A DNA stretch of 64,000 nt from Cellulomonas sp. PhB150 (GCF_003755175.1 NZ_RKHX01000001.1:1240001-1304000); one strand, 5' to 3'. Counted from the first letter of the stretch, positions 1 to 12,596 are shown. The notes: generated by a model from the sequence alone, not told the origin. Program-made: numbers and translations.

Positions 1-370
1 AGTCGCGGATGCGCGGCAGCGCGGTCGAGAGCAGGCGGTCCAGGAACTCCCAGGCACGGTCGCCGCGCAGCGTGACGTGCGCGCCGATCGGCATGCCCTC
101 ACGCAGCTTGAACTGGGCGATCGACTTGCGGGCCTTGGTGACCTGCGGCTTCTGGCCCGTGATCTGCGTGAGGTCGCGGATGGCGCCCTCGATCAGCTTC
201 GAGTCCTTGGCGGCGTCACCGACACCCATGTTCACGACAACCTTGACCAGGCGCGCGACCTGGTTGATGTTCTCGTGGGAGAAGTCCTTGAACAGCGTCG
301 GCTTGATCTCGTCGGCGTACTTCGTCTTGAGGCGCGGAATCGCCGGAGCCTCGATGGTCGTCTCGGTCAT
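1..370 (-). CDS. rplE: 50S ribosomal protein L5 (partial, C-terminus outside window)
   Basis: L5 is a central-protuberance protein of the large subunit and binds 5S rRNA. The reading frame starts at the ATG at 370-368 and encodes [18 protein letters not shown], then the typical L5 segments [10 protein letters not shown] and [21 protein letters not shown]. About 123 residues are present before the window ends, so the gene is cut by the window edge and is not a pseudogene. Its start overlaps the rplX stop by one base (TGATG), which implies translational coupling. It is the last gene of the S10/spc run visible here. Confidence 0.95.
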   Translation of the reverse strand, partial: MTETTIEAPAIPRLKTKYADEIKPTLFKDFSHENINQVARLVKVVVNMGVGDAAKDSKLIEGAIRDLTQITGQKPQVTKARKSIAQFKLREGMPIGAHVTLRGDRAWEFLDRLLSTALPRIRD

Positions 371-711
371 CAGACGTCCTTCCCGGAGCGCTTGGCGATG
401 CGGACGCGAACGGTCCGGGTACGGCCATCACGCTCGACCTGCTCGGTGCGGTAGCCCACCCGGGTGCCCTTCTTGGTCTCCGGGTCGACGAGCATCACGT
501 TGCTGATGTGGATGGGGGCCTCGACGGTCTCGATGCCACCGGTGCGCGTGCCGCGCTGCGTCTGGCCGGCCTTGACGTGCTTCTGCACGCGCTGGACGCC
601 CTCGACGACGACGCGCTGCGTCTCGGTGAGAACCTCGAGGACACGGCCCTCGCGGCCCTTGTCACGGCCGGAGATGACGACCACGAGGTCGCCCTTCTTG
701 ATCTTCGCCAT
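370..711 (-). CDS. rplX: 50S ribosomal protein L24
   Basis: L24 is an assembly-initiator protein that binds 23S rRNA and lines the peptide exit tunnel. The 113-residue product begins [19 protein letters not shown], the KOW motif that marks the family, and its length is normal. It lies 2 bases after rplN and overlaps rplE by one base, so it is translated as part of the same operon. The ATG start gives the standard N-terminus. Confidence 0.97.
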   Translation of the reverse strand: MAKIKKGDLVVVISGRDKGREGRVLEVLTETQRVVVEGVQRVQKHVKAGQTQRGTRTGGIETVEAPIHISNVMLVDPETKKGTRVGYRTEQVERDGRTRTVRVRIAKRSGKDV

Positions 712-713
712 GG

Positions 714-1082
714 TCAGAGCACCTCCGGAGCCAGCGAGATGATCTTCATGAACTTCTTGTCGCGCAGCTCGCGGCCCACCGGGCCGAAGATGCGCGTGCC
801 ACGGGGCTCCCCGTCGGTCTTGAGGATCACTGCGGCGTTCTCGTCGAACTTGATGTACGAGCCGTCCGGGCGGCGGCGCTCCTTGCGGGTGCGCACGATG
901 ACGGCCTTGACGACGTCGCCCTTCTTGACGTTGCCGCCAGGGATCGCGTCCTTGACGGTGGCGACGATGACGTCACCGATTCCGGCGTAGCGGCGTCCCG
1001 AGCCACCGAGAACGCGGATGCAGAGAATCTCCTTGGCACCCGTGTTGTCGGCGACGCGAAGCCGCGTCTCCTGCTGGATCAT
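714..1082 (-). CDS. rplN: 50S ribosomal protein L14
   Basis: L14 is a universally conserved large-subunit protein at the subunit interface, contacting 16S rRNA and the GTPase-factor region. The 122-residue product starts [18 protein letters not shown] and contains the family signature region [13 protein letters not shown], and it ends in the usual SLAPEVL. In E. coli L14 is the first gene of the spc operon. Here it is separated from rpsQ by 143 bases holding a strong hairpin, so the S10/spc boundary may still be regulated. An AGGAG-like ribosome binding site (gacaggagtagg) precedes the ATG. Confidence 0.97.
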   Translation of the reverse strand: MIQQETRLRVADNTGAKEILCIRVLGGSGRRYAGIGDVIVATVKDAIPGGNVKKGDVVKAVIVRTRKERRRPDGSYIKFDENAAVILKTDGEPRGTRIFGPVGRELRDKKFMKIISLAPEVL

Positions 1083-1169
1083 CTACCTACTCCTGTCGTC
1101 TGGCGGGTTCTGCGCTGCGCTTCTCGCAGGCAGCCTGGCCGAACGGATAGTTGCCGTGATGCACACGTC

Positions 1170-1199
1170 GCGGCGGGGGCCGTTGCTGGCCCCCGCCGC
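1170..1199 (-). terminator. Intercistronic hairpin between rpsQ and rplN
   Basis: A perfect 12-bp GC stem (1170-1181 pairing with 1188-1199) has a 6-base loop. It lies 27 bases past the rpsQ stop in the direction of transcription. No T-run follows, so it may be a partial terminator, an RNA-processing site or a stability element and not an absolute stop. It sits at the position of the classical S10/spc operon boundary. Confidence 0.55.
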
Positions 1200-1225
1200 C
1201 CGTGGGCAACTGGGGGTGGTGCTGC

Positions 1226-1510
1226 CTACTTGGCCTTCTCGAGGACCTCGACCAGACGCCACCGCTTGGTGGCGCTGAGCGGACGGGTCTCCATGATCAG
1301 CACGAGGTCGCCCACGCCCGCCGAGCTCAGCTCGTCGTGCGCCTTGACCTTGCTGGTGCGTCGGATGACCTTGCCGTAGAGCGGGTGCTTGACCCGGTCC
1401 TCGACCTCGACCACGACGGTCTTGTCCATCTTGTCGCTCACGACGTAGCCCCGGCGCGTCTTGCGCTGCGCGCGGTGCTCCGCCGTGGCGGTGGTGTGCT
1501 TGTCAGTCAT
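1226..1510 (-). CDS. rpsQ: 30S ribosomal protein S17
   Basis: S17 is a primary 16S rRNA-binding protein of the small subunit. The frame contains the OB-fold sequence [20 protein letters not shown] and the family motif [14 protein letters not shown] start it at the ATG at 1510 ([21 protein letters not shown], 94 residues), 7 bases after the rpmC stop. The longer frame to 1558 would add 16 unrelated residues that overlap rpmC. The N-terminal tail before the OB fold is slightly longer than in E. coli, as in other actinobacteria. Confidence 0.95.
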   Translation of the reverse strand: MTDKHTTATAEHRAQRKTRRGYVVSDKMDKTVVVEVEDRVKHPLYGKVIRRTSKVKAHDELSSAGVGDLVLIMETRPLSATKRWRLVEVLEKAK

Positions 1511-1517
1511 GTCAGCC

Positions 1518-1757
1518 TCACTCGCTCGCGGTCGGAGCGGTACGGATGCCGAGCTCACGCTCGCGCAGGATCGTGTAGATCCGGGCGATGTCGCGGCGCA
1601 CGGCCTTGAGACGCCCGTGGCTCTCGAGCTGACCGGTGGCCGACTGGAAGCGAAGGTTGAACAGCTCTTCCTTCGCCTTCTTCAGCTCGGCAACCAGCTT
1701 CTCGTCGTCAAAGGCATCCAGCTCGGTGGGAGCCAGGTCCTTGGTCCCGATAGTCAT
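1518..1757 (-). CDS. rpmC: 50S ribosomal protein L29
   Basis: L29 sits at the peptide exit tunnel and helps dock trigger factor and SRP. The 79-residue product contains the helical hairpin typical of the family ([22 protein letters not shown], then [23 protein letters not shown]). It starts with ATG directly overlapping the rplP stop (TGATG). It is slightly longer than the E. coli protein at both ends, as is common in actinobacteria. Confidence 0.95.
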   Translation of the reverse strand: MTIGTKDLAPTELDAFDDEKLVAELKKAKEELFNLRFQSATGQLESHGRLKAVRRDIARIYTILRERELGIRTAPTASE

Positions 1758-2173
1758 CAGTTACCACCCTCGCGAACCACGAAACGGGTCTTCATCGGGA
1801 GCTTGTGCTGCGCGCGGCGCATGGCCTCGCGGGCAAGGGGCTCCGGGACGCCGGCGAGCTCGAAGAGAACTCGGCCCGGCTTGACGTTGGCGATCCACCA
1901 CTCGGGCGAACCCTTTCCGGAACCCATGCGGGTCTCGGCAGGCTTCTTCGTGAGGGGGCGGTCCGGGTAGATGTTGATCCAGACCTTTCCCCCACGCTTG
2001 ATGTGGCGGGTCATGGCGATACGAGCAGCCTCGATCTGGCGGTTCGTGACGTAGGCGGGCTCGAGAGCCTGGATGCCGTACTCACCGAACGAGATCGACG
2101 TACCACCGGTCGCGGCGCCGGAGCGCCCCGGGTGGTGCTGCTTGCGGTGCTTCAGCCTGCGCGGGATCAGCAC
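1757..2173 (-). CDS. rplP: 50S ribosomal protein L16
   Basis: L16 binds near the peptidyl-transferase centre and the A-site tRNA. The 138-residue product begins [19 protein letters not shown] from a GTG codon and contains the conserved segments [23 protein letters not shown] and [20 protein letters not shown] sequence, so length and motifs are normal. It lies 3 bases after rpsC and overlaps rpmC by one base. Confidence 0.97.
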   Translation of the reverse strand: MLIPRRLKHRKQHHPGRSGAATGGTSISFGEYGIQALEPAYVTNRQIEAARIAMTRHIKRGGKVWINIYPDRPLTKKPAETRMGSGKGSPEWWIANVKPGRVLFELAGVPEPLAREAMRRAQHKLPMKTRFVVREGGN

Positions 2174-2176
2174 GGC

Positions 2177-3010
2177 TCAGGCCTCCGTTCCGGACTCAGG
2201 GGTTGCCTCGGGGCTGGCCTCGACAGCCGGCTCGGCCGCAGGGGCGTCCGTCCGCTCGCGGCGGGGGGCAGCGGCACGGGGGCCACGGTCTCCACCACGC
2301 TCGGGACGGTCGCCACGCGGGCCGCGCGACGGACGGGGAGCCTGGGTCGCCTGCTCGCGGGCGAACTCCTTCTCCGTCATGTCGCCCTTGTAGATCCACA
2401 CCTTGACGCCGATACGGCCGAACGTGGTGCGGGCCTCGAAGAAGCCGTAGTCGATGTTCGCGCGCAGCGTGTGCAGCGGCACACGACCCTCGCGGTAGAA
2501 CTCCGTGCGGCTCATCTCCGCGCCGCCGAGGCGACCGGAGACCTGCACGCGGATGCCCTTGGCGCCGGCACGCTGCGCCGACTGGATGCCCTTGCGCATG
2601 GCACGGCGGAACGAGACGCGGCTCGCCAGCTGCTCGGCGATGCCCTGGGCGACCAGCTGCGCCTCGATCTCGGCGTTCTTGACCTCGAGGATGTTGAGCT
2701 GGACCTGCTTGCCCGTGAGCTTCTCGAGCTCGCCGCGGATGCGGTCGGCCTCCGCGCCACGACGCCCGATGACGATGCCCGGGCGGGCGGTGTGGATGTC
2801 GACGCGAACGCGGTCACGCGTGCGCTCGATCTCGACCTTGGCGATGCCGGCCCGCTCGAGACCCGTGCTCATGAGCTTGCGGATCTGCACGTCCTCGCGG
2901 ACGTAGTCGCGGTAGCGCTGGCCCGGCTTGGTCGAGTCAGCGAACCACCGCGAGCGGTGATCGGTGGTGATGCCCAGGCGATACCCGAGCGGGTTGACCT
3001 TCTGTCCCAC
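2177..3010 (-). CDS. rpsC: 30S ribosomal protein S3
   Basis: S3 lies at the mRNA entry channel of the small subunit. The 277-residue protein begins [14 protein letters not shown] from a GTG codon, carries a KH domain ([20 protein letters not shown], about residues 75-100) and the C-terminal S3 domain with [16 protein letters not shown]. After about residue 215 there is a low-complexity Arg/Pro tail ending in an acidic Glu-rich stretch, longer than in E. coli but common in high-GC actinobacteria. Its start overlaps the rplV stop by one base. Confidence 0.97.
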   Translation of the reverse strand: MGQKVNPLGYRLGITTDHRSRWFADSTKPGQRYRDYVREDVQIRKLMSTGLERAGIAKVEIERTRDRVRVDIHTARPGIVIGRRGAEADRIRGELEKLTGKQVQLNILEVKNAEIEAQLVAQGIAEQLASRVSFRRAMRKGIQSAQRAGAKGIRVQVSGRLGGAEMSRTEFYREGRVPLHTLRANIDYGFFEARTTFGRIGVKVWIYKGDMTEKEFAREQATQAPRPSRGPRGDRPERGGDRGPRAAAPRRERTDAPAAEPAVEASPEATPESGTEA

Positions 3011-3381
3011 TATCGGGTCCGTCCCTTCGTGCTCTGGCGCTCCGCAACCACGACCGTGATGTGGCTCGAACGCTTGAGGATCTGGCTCGCACGGCCCTGC
3101 GCCCGGGGGCGGAACCGCTTGAGGGTCGGCCCCTCGTCGACGAAGACCTCGGAGATGTAGAGGTCCGCCTCGTCGAGACGCTCACTGTTGCGCTTGGCAC
3201 CCTCGACCGCGTTCGCGATCGCGGACTGCACCGTCTTGAGGACGGGCTCCGCCGCAGACTGCGGTGCGAACTTCAGCACCGCGACGGCCTCGCCGGCCTG
3301 CTTGCCACGGATGAGGTCCACGACGCGCCGGGCCTTCTGGGGAGTGACGCGGACGAACCGCGCGCTCGCCTTGGCTTCCAT
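3010..3381 (-). CDS. rplV: 50S ribosomal protein L22
   Basis: L22 lines the exit tunnel, and its extended loop helps form the constriction where macrolides act. I start at the ATG at 3381 ([19 protein letters not shown], 123 residues), which is the family N-terminus. The open frame continues 80 residues further upstream only because it overlaps rpsS. The conserved C-terminal region [28 protein letters not shown] is intact, with no deletion in the tunnel loop. The stop overlaps the rpsC GTG. Confidence 0.96.
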   Translation of the reverse strand: MEAKASARFVRVTPQKARRVVDLIRGKQAGEAVAVLKFAPQSAAEPVLKTVQSAIANAVEGAKRNSERLDEADLYISEVFVDEGPTLKRFRPRAQGRASQILKRSSHITVVVAERQSTKGRTR

Positions 3382-3437
3382 TGCTGTCCTGCTCTCTTGT
3401 CTCTGCCGGTGAGGGCGTCGCCTGGCTGACCCGGGGG

Positions 3438-3719
3438 TCAGCGGCGACGGCCCTTCCGGTCGTCCTTCTCGTGGCCGCGGAACGTCCGCGTCGGAGCGAA
3501 CTCGCCGAGCTTGTGCCCGACCATCGACTCCGTCACGAACACCGGGGTGTGCTTGCGTCCGTCGTGCACGGCAAAGGTGTGGCCGAGGAAGTCCGGGGTG
3601 ATCACCGATCGGCGCGACCACGTCTTGATGACGTTCTTCGTGCCGGCCGTGTTCTGGACATCGACCTTCTTCTGCAGGTGACCGTCGACGAACGGGCCCT
3701 TCTTCAGGCTACGTGGCAT
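3438..3719 (-). CDS. rpsS: 30S ribosomal protein S19
   Basis: S19 forms the head of the small subunit with S13 and contacts the A-site. The 93-residue product begins [19 protein letters not shown] and contains [19 protein letters not shown] and [18 protein letters not shown], the family hallmarks, at normal length. It lies 12 bases after rplB. A 56-base gap separates it from rplV. Confidence 0.97.
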   Translation of the reverse strand: MPRSLKKGPFVDGHLQKKVDVQNTAGTKNVIKTWSRRSVITPDFLGHTFAVHDGRKHTPVFVTESMVGHKLGEFAPTRTFRGHEKDDRKGRRR

Positions 3720-3731
3720 CTCAGGCTCCTA

Positions 3732-4571
<840 letters not shown>

Positions 4572-4589
4572 GAGTTCTCAGTCCTTCGA

Positions 4590-4892
4590 TCAGCCGACCG
4601 GACCGCCGAAGATGTCGATCGTTCCCTCGCGGAGGGTGACGATCGCACGCTTCGTGTCCTTGCGGCGGCCGGTGCCGAAACGGGTCCGACGGGACTTGCC
4701 CTGTCGGTTCGCGGTGTTGACCGAGTCGACCTTGACGCCGAAGACCTGCTCGACGGCGATCTTGATCTCAGTCTTGTTGGCGCGCGGGTCCACGAGGAAG
4801 GTGTACTTCCCCTCGTCCAGCAGGCCGTAGCTCTTCTCCGACACGACGGGGGCGAGCAGGATGTCGCGCGGGTTCTTCCCGAGGTCGCTCAC
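4590..4892 (-). CDS. rplW: 50S ribosomal protein L23
   Basis: L23 is the exit-tunnel docking site for trigger factor and SRP. The 100-residue product runs from GTG ([22 protein letters not shown]) through the conserved [27 protein letters not shown]. Its GTG start overlaps the rplD TGA by 4 bases (GTGA), so translation is coupled. Length and motifs are normal for the family. Confidence 0.97.
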   Translation of the reverse strand: MSDLGKNPRDILLAPVVSEKSYGLLDEGKYTFLVDPRANKTEIKIAVEQVFGVKVDSVNTANRQGKSRRTRFGTGRRKDTKRAIVTLREGTIDIFGGPVG

Positions 4893-5557
4893 TTGGACTC
4901 CTCCTTCGCACCCTTGACGGGGCCGGCGAGGAACGCGTCGAGCGCGCCCTGCGTGAAGACGACGTCATCCGAGATGAGCACGTCGTACGTGTTGAGCTGG
5001 TCGGCGACGAGCAGGTGGACCCGCTCGACGTTGCGCAGCGACTTCCACGTGATCTCGTCCGAACGCTCGACGACGACGAGGACGTTCTTGCGACCCGACA
5101 GGTTCTCGAGCACGGCAAGAGCGGACTTCGTCGACGGCGCGGTGCCGGGCGCGAAGCCCGAGACCACGTGGACGCGACCCGCGCGGGCGCGGTCCGAGAG
5201 AGCACCGCGGAGCGCCGCGGCCTTCATCTTCTTGGGGGTGCGCTGGCTGTAGTCGCGCGGCGTGGGGCCGTGGACGACGCCACCACCGGCGAACTGAGGC
5301 GCACGGGTCGAGCCCTGACGGGCGCGGCCGGTGCCCTTCTGCTTGTACGGCTTGCGGCCGCCACCACGGACCTCGCCACGAGACTTCGTGTCGTGGGTGC
5401 CCTGGCGAGCCGCCGCGAGCTGCGCGACGACGACCTGGTGGATCAGCGGAACATTGGTCTGCACGTCGAAGACGTCCGCGGGCAGCTCGGCCTGGCCGGC
5501 CTTGGTGCCCTGGGCGTCGAGGACGTCGACGGTCAGCGTGTCACTCATCGTGTTCAC
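4889..5557 (-). CDS. rplD: 50S ribosomal protein L4
   Basis: L4 is a primary 23S rRNA-binding protein with a tunnel-lining loop; in E. coli it represses the S10 operon. The 222-residue product carries the loop region [26 protein letters not shown] and the Rossmann-like core. I use the GTG at 5557 because it overlaps the rplC stop by 4 bases (GTGA); an ATG three codons later ([11 protein letters not shown], 5548) is an alternative. Autoregulation by L4 cannot be judged from this sequence. Confidence 0.96.
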   Translation of the reverse strand: MNTMSDTLTVDVLDAQGTKAGQAELPADVFDVQTNVPLIHQVVVAQLAAARQGTHDTKSRGEVRGGGRKPYKQKGTGRARQGSTRAPQFAGGGVVHGPTPRDYSQRTPKKMKAAALRGALSDRARAGRVHVVSGFAPGTAPSTKSALAVLENLSGRKNVLVVVERSDEITWKSLRNVERVHLLVADQLNTYDVLISDDVVFTQGALDAFLAGPVKGAKEESK

Positions 5558-6213
5558 GCACCCTTCGCAGCGGAACGCACGACGACGACGCCACCCTTGG
5601 GGCCGGGAACGGCACCCTTGACGAGGATGTAACCCCGCTCGGCGTCGACCGCGTGCACGGTCAGGTTCTGGGTGGTCTGACGGGCGACGCCCATCCGACC
5701 GGCCATCTTGATGCCCTTGAACACGCGCGACGGCGTCGAAGCGCCACCGATCGAGCCGGGCTTGCGGTGGTTGCGGTGCGCACCGTGGGAAGCGCCGACT
5801 CCGTGGAAGCCGTGGCGCTTCATGACACCAGCGGTGCCCTTGCCCTTGGTGGTACCGATGACGTCGACGATCTGGCCGGCCTCGAAGGCCGCCGCGGTGA
5901 TCTCCTGACCGAGCGCGAACTCGGCAGCGTCGGACGTACGGATCTCGGCCACGTGCCGGCGGGGGGTGACCCCGGCCTTCTCGAAGTGGCCCTTCAGCGG
6001 CTTGGTGACCTTGCGCGGGTCGATCTGGCCGTAGGCCAGCTGGACCGCGGCGTAGCCGTCAGCGTCAGCGGAGCGCACCTGGGTGACGACGTTCGTACCG
6101 ACCTCGACGACCGTCACGGGAACGAGGCGTCCTGCCTCGTCCCAGAGCTGGGTCATGCCGAGCTTGCGGCCGAGCAGAGCCGTCACGGGGCGCTCGTTCT
6201 GCTGGGTAACCAT
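5554..6213 (-). CDS. rplC: 50S ribosomal protein L3
   Basis: L3 initiates 50S assembly and reaches the peptidyl-transferase centre. The 219-residue protein starts [24 protein letters not shown] and contains the signature [34 protein letters not shown] split across its central extension. Length is normal. It lies 22 bases after rpsJ and overlaps rplD by 4 bases. Confidence 0.98.
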   Translation of the reverse strand: MVTQQNERPVTALLGRKLGMTQLWDEAGRLVPVTVVEVGTNVVTQVRSADADGYAAVQLAYGQIDPRKVTKPLKGHFEKAGVTPRRHVAEIRTSDAAEFALGQEITAAAFEAGQIVDVIGTTKGKGTAGVMKRHGFHGVGASHGAHRNHRKPGSIGGASTPSRVFKGIKMAGRMGVARQTTQNLTVHAVDAERGYILVKGAVPGPKGGVVVVRSAAKGA

Positions 6214-6235
6214 AGAAATCAGTTCCTTCCCAGCG

Positions 6236-6544
6236 TCAGAGCTTGATCTCGATGTTCACGTCCGCAGGCAGGTCGAGACGCATGAGCGAGTCGACGGCCT
6301 TCGGCGTGGGATCGATGATGTCGATGAGCCGCTTGTGCGTGCGCATCTCGAAGTGCTCGCGGCTGTCCTTGTACTTGTGGGGCGACCGGATGACGCAGAA
6401 CACGTTCTTCTCCGTCGGCAACGGCACCGGACCCACGACCGACGCACCAGCGCGAGTCACCGTGTCGACGATCTTGCGCGCCGAGCTGTCGATGACCTCG
6501 TGGTCGTAGGACTTGAGCCTGATGCGGATCTTCTGTCCCGCCAT
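6236..6544 (-). CDS. rpsJ: 30S ribosomal protein S10
   Basis: S10 belongs to the small-subunit head and, as NusE, also to the transcription antitermination complex. The 102-residue product begins [29 protein letters not shown] and contains [39 protein letters not shown], a full-length typical S10. It is the first gene of the S10 operon here, preceded by about 370 bases without a gene. Confidence 0.98.
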   Translation of the reverse strand: MAGQKIRIRLKSYDHEVIDSSARKIVDTVTRAGASVVGPVPLPTEKNVFCVIRSPHKYKDSREHFEMRTHKRLIDIIDPTPKAVDSLMRLDLPADVNIEIKL

Positions 6545-6918
6545 GGCGTCGTCTCAATCTCTCTCTTCGAACCGGGACCGTCCGACCCCCGCACTCGGGC
6601 GTGTCGCTCTTCGCGCCATGCCCGTGCGCTGCGTACCGTGAGGCACGAGGTCGGTGGTTGTTGTCGAGCGTCCACCACCGGGTTGACCCCGGGGTCCGGA
6701 CACTCGCCACGTCTGTCAGCCCTGCTGGTCGAGCGCGCACGAACGCGCCACCTCAGCGGGCAACTTGTACAGTCTGCCAGACGCCCCACCCAAAGGCCAA
6801 TCGCCTCCGTCACACCCTGGCCCGCGATCGCCGTGATCTCGCGCACAGCGGCACCGACCCGTCGGGCCACGGCCCCCCGGCCCGCTCCCCCGTGCCCGAC
6901 CCGCGGGCGCCGGGCCGG
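6545..6918 (-). other. Gene-free leader region upstream of rpsJ
   Basis: This 374-base stretch holds no supported gene. It contains the candidate S10 promoter (6764-6793) and would give the transcript a leader of roughly 210 bases. The left part is GC-rich with several short inverted repeats, but I could not define a specific regulatory fold. The right end borders the stop of the membrane-anchored protein gene. Confidence 0.5.
6764..6793 (-). promoter_or_regulatory. Candidate promoter of the S10 operon
   Basis: On the minus strand TTGGGT (6793-6788) is followed after 18 bases by TACAAG (6769-6764). It is the best -35/-10 pair in the region and points at rpsJ. The -10 box lacks the usual final T, so this is a moderate call. 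Confidence 0.4.
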
Positions 6919-7671
6919 TCAGCGGGACTGGGTGTCCGGGTGGTCGACCCTGAGGGTGCCCAGGCCGCCGCCGATCTTCAGCTGGTAGTAGTCGTCGCCC
7001 AGCGGGTCGGTCTCGAGGTCGGTCCCCGCGCCGACGCCCTGCGTCGACTTCCCGTCGATCAGCACGGTGCCGACGCCGGACGTGACGCTCGCCCGAGCGC
7101 CCGTGACCTGCGGCAGGTGGACGACGAGGTCCTGCGCGCCGGCGGCCTGGTCGATCGTCACCGCGCCGTCCGACTTCGGCAGCGTCAGCGTGATGAGGCG
7201 CGCTCCCCCGCGCAGCTCCAGCGCCGCGAGCCGGCCGCCCGTGAGGTTGACGTCGACGGTGTCCATGCCCTCGGTGATCGCGAGGGTCCAGGCGACGTCG
7301 GGCGCGAGCCGCAGGTGGACCAGCCCGCCGTTCAGCTGCAGGCGGTCGCCGTCGGCGGTGGGCTGGGCGTTGCCGTCGCTGTCCGCGCGCAGCAGGTCGT
7401 CGTCGTCCGCGTCGGCCGTGACCTGCAGGGCCTGGGCGCTGCCCGCGATCGTCAGGGTCGACGCATCAGCCGTCCCGCGGGCGACCGTCGCCGCCTCCTG
7501 CGTCGCCGGTCCGCCGGCAGCGTCCGACGGGTCGTCGTCGGACCAGGGGTGCGTGGCCACCAGGGCGATCACCACCGCGACGACGACGCACACGGCGACG
7601 ACGACCCAGCCTGTGCGGGACGAGCGGTCAGGACGGTGGGCGCGGCGGGCAGGCTCGGTGTCGATGGTCAC
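6919..7671 (-). CDS. Membrane-anchored beta-rich protein of unknown function
   Basis: I do not recognise a specific function. From the GTG at 7671 (VTIDTEPARRAHRP) the product is 250 residues: a short basic cytoplasmic N-terminus, one membrane segment at about residues 22-41 (GWVVVAVCVVVAVVIALVAT), then an extracytoplasmic part rich in short alternating strands (for example ASTLTIAGSAQALQVTADA, LRGGARLITLTLP). That pattern resembles the putative adhesin/DUF4097-like or LiaF-type beta-helix domains seen in envelope-stress proteins; the resemblance is by eye only. A longer frame starts at 7719 but adds only 16 Arg/Pro-rich residues. It stands alone between tuf and the S10 operon on the same strand and may be transcribed separately. 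Confidence 0.7.
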   Translation of the reverse strand: MTIDTEPARRAHRPDRSSRTGWVVVAVCVVVAVVIALVATHPWSDDDPSDAAGGPATQEAATVARGTADASTLTIAGSAQALQVTADADDDDLLRADSDGNAQPTADGDRLQLNGGLVHLRLAPDVAWTLAITEGMDTVDVNLTGGRLAALELRGGARLITLTLPKSDGAVTIDQAAGAQDLVVHLPQVTGARASVTSGVGTVLIDGKSTQGVGAGTDLETDPLGDDYYQLKIGGGLGTLRVDHPDTQSR

Positions 7672-7741
7672 GAGCGCCGACGGTACCGACCTGCGCGCGG
7701 GCCCGCACCCGGACCTCAACGTTTCAGTTCAGGGATGACGA

Positions 7742-7773
7742 GAGGGCCCGGGTGCCGAAGCACCCGGGCCCTC
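7742..7773 (-). terminator. Terminator hairpin after tuf
   Basis: A perfect 13-bp stem (7742-7754 with 7761-7773) with a 6-base loop starts about 30 bases past the tuf stop. It has no clear T-run, as is usual for high-GC actinobacterial terminators. It would end the str operon. Confidence 0.75.
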
Positions 7774-7803
7774 CCGGTGGATCAGTGCCCCGAGGGGCTC
7801 GGA

Positions 7804-8997
7804 TCACTTGATGATCTTGATGACCTTGCCCGAGCCGACGGTGCGGCCACCCTCACGGATGGCGAAGCCGAGGCCCTCCTCCATGGCGATGGGCTGGATC
7901 AGCGTGACGGAGATCTCCGTGTTGTCGCCGGGCATGACCATCTCGGTGCCCTCGGGCAGCGTGATGACGCCGGTGACGTCGGTCGTACGGAAGTAGAACT
8001 GGGGGCGGTAGTTCCCGTAGAACGGGTTGTGACGGCCACCCTCGTCCTTGGCCAGGATGTAGACCTGGCCCTCGAACTCCGTGTGCGGCGTGATCGAGCC
8101 GGGCTTGACGACGACCTGGCCGCGCTCGACCTCCTCGCGCTTCGTGCCACGCAGCAGCAGGCCGACGTTCTCGCCCGCCTCGGCGTAGTCGAGCAGCTTG
8201 CGGAACATCTCGACGCCGGTGACCGTGGTCTTGATCGCCTTCTCCTTGATGCCGACGATCTCCACCTCCTCGTTCACCTTGAGCGCGCCGCGCTCGACGC
8301 GACCGGTGACGACCGTGCCACGACCGGTGATCGTGAAGACGTCCTCGATCGGCATGAGGAACGGCTTGTCGATCTCGCGGACGGGGTCCGGCACGTTCTC
8401 GTCGACAGCGTCCAGCAGGTCCTCGACGGACTTGACCCAGACCGGGTCGCCCTCGAGGGCCTTGAGGCCGGAGACGCGCACGACGGGGACGTCGTCGCCG
8501 TCGAAGCCCTGCGCGGAGAGGAGCTCACGCACCTCCATCTCGACGAGGTCCAGGATCTCCTCGTCGTCGACCATGTCGGTCTTGTTCAGCGCGACGAGCA
8601 GGTAGGGCACGCCGACCTGACGGGCGAGCAGGACGTGCTCGCGCGTCTGGGCCATCGGGCCGTCGGTCGCCGCGACCACGAGGATGGCGCCGTCCATCTG
8701 CGCCGCACCCGTGATCATGTTCTTGATGTAGTCCGCGTGACCGGGAGCGTCGACGTGAGCGTAGTGACGCTTCTCCGTCTGGTACTCCACGTGCGCGATG
8801 TTGATGGTGATGCCGCGCTGCTTCTCCTCAGGCGCCTTGTCGATCTCGTCGAAAGGCGTGAAGGGGTTCAGGTCGGGGTACTTGTCGTGCAGCACCTTCG
8901 AGATCGCGGCGGTCAGCGTCGTCTTGCCGTGGTCGACGTGACCGATGGTCCCGATGTTGACGTGCGGCTTCGTCCGCTCGAACTTCGCCTTGCCCAC
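7804..8997 (-). CDS. tuf: Translation elongation factor Tu
   Basis: EF-Tu delivers aminoacyl-tRNA to the ribosome as a GTP complex. The 397-residue protein starts from GTG ([19 protein letters not shown]) with GTPase motifs GHVDHGKTT (19-27), DAPGHADY (about 81-88) and NKTDMVDD (about 136). Domains 2 and 3 are complete and end [11 protein letters not shown] strong AGGAGGA ribosome binding site lies 9 bases upstream. It follows fusA after 121 bases and is the last gene of the str operon. It is the only tuf copy in the window. Confidence 0.99.
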   Translation of the reverse strand: MGKAKFERTKPHVNIGTIGHVDHGKTTLTAAISKVLHDKYPDLNPFTPFDEIDKAPEEKQRGITINIAHVEYQTEKRHYAHVDAPGHADYIKNMITGAAQMDGAILVVAATDGPMAQTREHVLLARQVGVPYLLVALNKTDMVDDEEILDLVEMEVRELLSAQGFDGDDVPVVRVSGLKALEGDPVWVKSVEDLLDAVDENVPDPVREIDKPFLMPIEDVFTITGRGTVVTGRVERGALKVNEEVEIVGIKEKAIKTTVTGVEMFRKLLDYAEAGENVGLLLRGTKREEVERGQVVVKPGSITPHTEFEGQVYILAKDEGGRHNPFYGNYRPQFYFRTTDVTGVITLPEGTEMVMPGDNTEISVTLIQPIAMEEGLGFAIREGGRTVGSGKVIKIIK

Positions 8998-9118
8998 TGG
9001 GTGTCCTCCTCAGGACTTGGTAGAGATTGCCCGTCTGCCGGTACCGGACGGTACCTGCCAGGCGTGCTGTCCTACGGGTCGGTTTATGTGATGGAACTAC
9101 AGGGTTCGACCTGTGGGA

Positions 9119-11221
<2,103 letters not shown>

Positions 11222-11255
11222 GTGAGTTGCCCCTTATCGGTTGGCGTAGGTGGTC

Positions 11256-11290
11256 CCGCGGGCCCGCCCGCTTGCGCAGGCGGGCCGCGG
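11256..11290 (-). terminator. Intercistronic hairpin between rpsG and fusA
   Basis: An 8-bp GC core stem (11261-11268 with 11279-11286) is extended by 4 more pairs after a one-base bulge. It lies 15 bases past the rpsG stop and ends 35 bases before the fusA start. It is a candidate partial terminator or RNA-processing site inside the str operon. Confidence 0.5.
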
Positions 11291-11304
11291 CGACCGGGCT
11301 GGTG

Positions 11305-11775
11305 TTACCAGCGGTAGTGCGCGAAGGCCTTGTTGGACTCGGCCATCTTGTGCATGTCCTCACGACGCTTGACCGCGGCACCGAGGCCGTTGGACGCGTC
11401 GAGGATCTCGTTCATCAGACGCTCGGTCATCGTCTTCTCGCGGCGAGCGCGCGAGTAGTCGGTGAGCCAGCGCAGCGCGAGGGTCGTCTGGCGGACCGGA
11501 CGGACCTCGACGGGGACCTGGTAGGTCGCGCCACCGACGCGGCGCGAGCGCACCTCGAGCGAGGGGCGCACGTTGTCGAGCGCGCGCTTGAGCACGACGA
11601 CCGGGTCGCCCTGCGTCTTCTCACGCACGCCCTCGAGGGCGCCGTAGACGATCGCCTCGGCGACGGACTTCTTGCCGTCGAGAAGGATCTTGTTGATCAG
11701 CTGCGTGACGACCGGGGACCCGTAGACGGGGTCGACGATCAGCGGCCGCTTCGGGGCCGGACCCTTGCGAGGCAT
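11305..11775 (-). CDS. rpsG: 30S ribosomal protein S7
   Basis: S7 nucleates the 3' domain of 16S rRNA and lies at the E-site. The 156-residue product begins [21 protein letters not shown] and shows [24 protein letters not shown] and the C-terminal NKAFAHYRW, the standard length and motifs. Its ATG overlaps the rpsL stop by one base. In E. coli S7 is the autoregulator of the str operon; nothing here shows whether that holds. Confidence 0.98.
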   Translation of the reverse strand: MPRKGPAPKRPLIVDPVYGSPVVTQLINKILLDGKKSVAEAIVYGALEGVREKTQGDPVVVLKRALDNVRPSLEVRSRRVGGATYQVPVEVRPVRQTTLALRWLTDYSRARREKTMTERLMNEILDASNGLGAAVKRREDMHKMAESNKAFAHYRW

Positions 11776-12146
11776 CAGCCCACCTTCTTCGCGCCGTAGC
11801 GGCTACGCGCCTGCTTGCGGTTCTTGACGCCCTGCGTGTCGAGGGCGCCGCGGACGATCTTGTAACGGACACCGGGGAGGTCCTTCACGCGGCCACCGCG
11901 CACGAGCACGATGGAGTGCTCCTGCAGGTTGTGACCGACACCCGGGATGTACGCCGTGACCTCGACCTGGCTCGAGAGGCGAACGCGCGCGACCTTGCGG
12001 AGGGCGGAGTTCGGCTTCTTCGGGGTCGTGGTGTAGACGCGGGTGCACACACCGCGTCGCTGGGGGCTGCCCTTGAGGGCAGGCGTCTTCGACTTGTTCG
12101 TCTTCGCCTGCCGGCCCTTGCGGACCAGCTGCTGGATCGTAGGCAC
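11775..12146 (-). CDS. rpsL: 30S ribosomal protein S12
   Basis: S12 is part of the decoding centre. I start at the GTG at 12146 ([18 protein letters not shown], 123 residues), the family N-terminus; the frame open to 12404 is not homologous upstream. The lysines that mutate to streptomycin resistance are unchanged: [11 protein letters not shown] (K43 region) and [11 protein letters not shown] (K88 region). It is the first gene of the str operon with a long leader of about 280 bases. Confidence 0.98.
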   Translation of the reverse strand: MPTIQQLVRKGRQAKTNKSKTPALKGSPQRRGVCTRVYTTTPKKPNSALRKVARVRLSSQVEVTAYIPGVGHNLQEHSIVLVRGGRVKDLPGVRYKIVRGALDTQGVKNRKQARSRYGAKKVG

Positions 12147-12434
12147 TACGTCTCCGTCTGTTGGATGAGCTCTGGTCGACCGGATCCCGTCACCCTGGAC
12201 GGCCGGCATGTTCGAGGAGTGCCGCCCGTCGCGCGGCTGCCTCGGTCTGTCTGGAGTCCCGAACCGACCCCCGCGCCCGGGCGTGTCGCCCCGTTCTCCG
12301 GCGCTGACGTCCTGCCAGGTCTCCCTGGCCAGATCGACGACGCTCGGTGGACGGTTCTCCACCCCGGCGCACCCACCGGACGAGTCCGGCGCGAGTGCAC
12401 GCACGAGGGCCCGACGGCGCGGGCACGGTGTCCA

Positions 12435-12463
12435 ACGTTACCTGCCGCCCCGGAGGGCGTCAA
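12435..12463 (-). promoter_or_regulatory. Promoter of the str operon (rpsL-rpsG-fusA-tuf)
   Basis: On the minus strand TTGACG (12463-12458), a 17-base spacer, then TAACGT (12440-12435) match the sigma-70 consensus well. The expected transcription start is near 12428. It is the best housekeeping promoter match seen in the window and points at rpsL. Confidence 0.7.
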
Positions 12464-12558
12464 AGTGGCTGACCAGCGCGACGGCCGAGGGCCATTCGTG
12501 GGCAGAGGACGTCCTCCAGGCTACGCCCCTGCCCCTGTGGTGCACCAGGGACGAACGG

Positions 12559-12596
12559 CCCGAGGGGGCCCACCGCGGACGGTGGACCCCCTCGGG
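12559..12596 (-). terminator. Terminator hairpin after rpoC
   Basis: Arms 12559-12568 and 12587-12596 pair over 10 bp, and after one mismatch six further pairs close on a 4-base loop. The hairpin starts about 20 bases beyond the rpoC stop and ends the rpoB-rpoC transcript. Confidence 0.75.

Noticed and set aside
3382-3621. Longer rplV starting at 3621
   Set aside because: The extra 80 residues overlap rpsS and match no L22; MEAKASARF at 3381 is the family start.
9040-9055. Two GGTACC copies between fusA and tuf as an operator
   Set aside because: Short, common sequence in GC-rich DNA with no conserved context; likely chance.
12147-12404. Longer rpsL starting at 12404
   Set aside because: The extension crosses the str leader and has no S12 homology; the GTG at 12146 gives the standard N-terminus.
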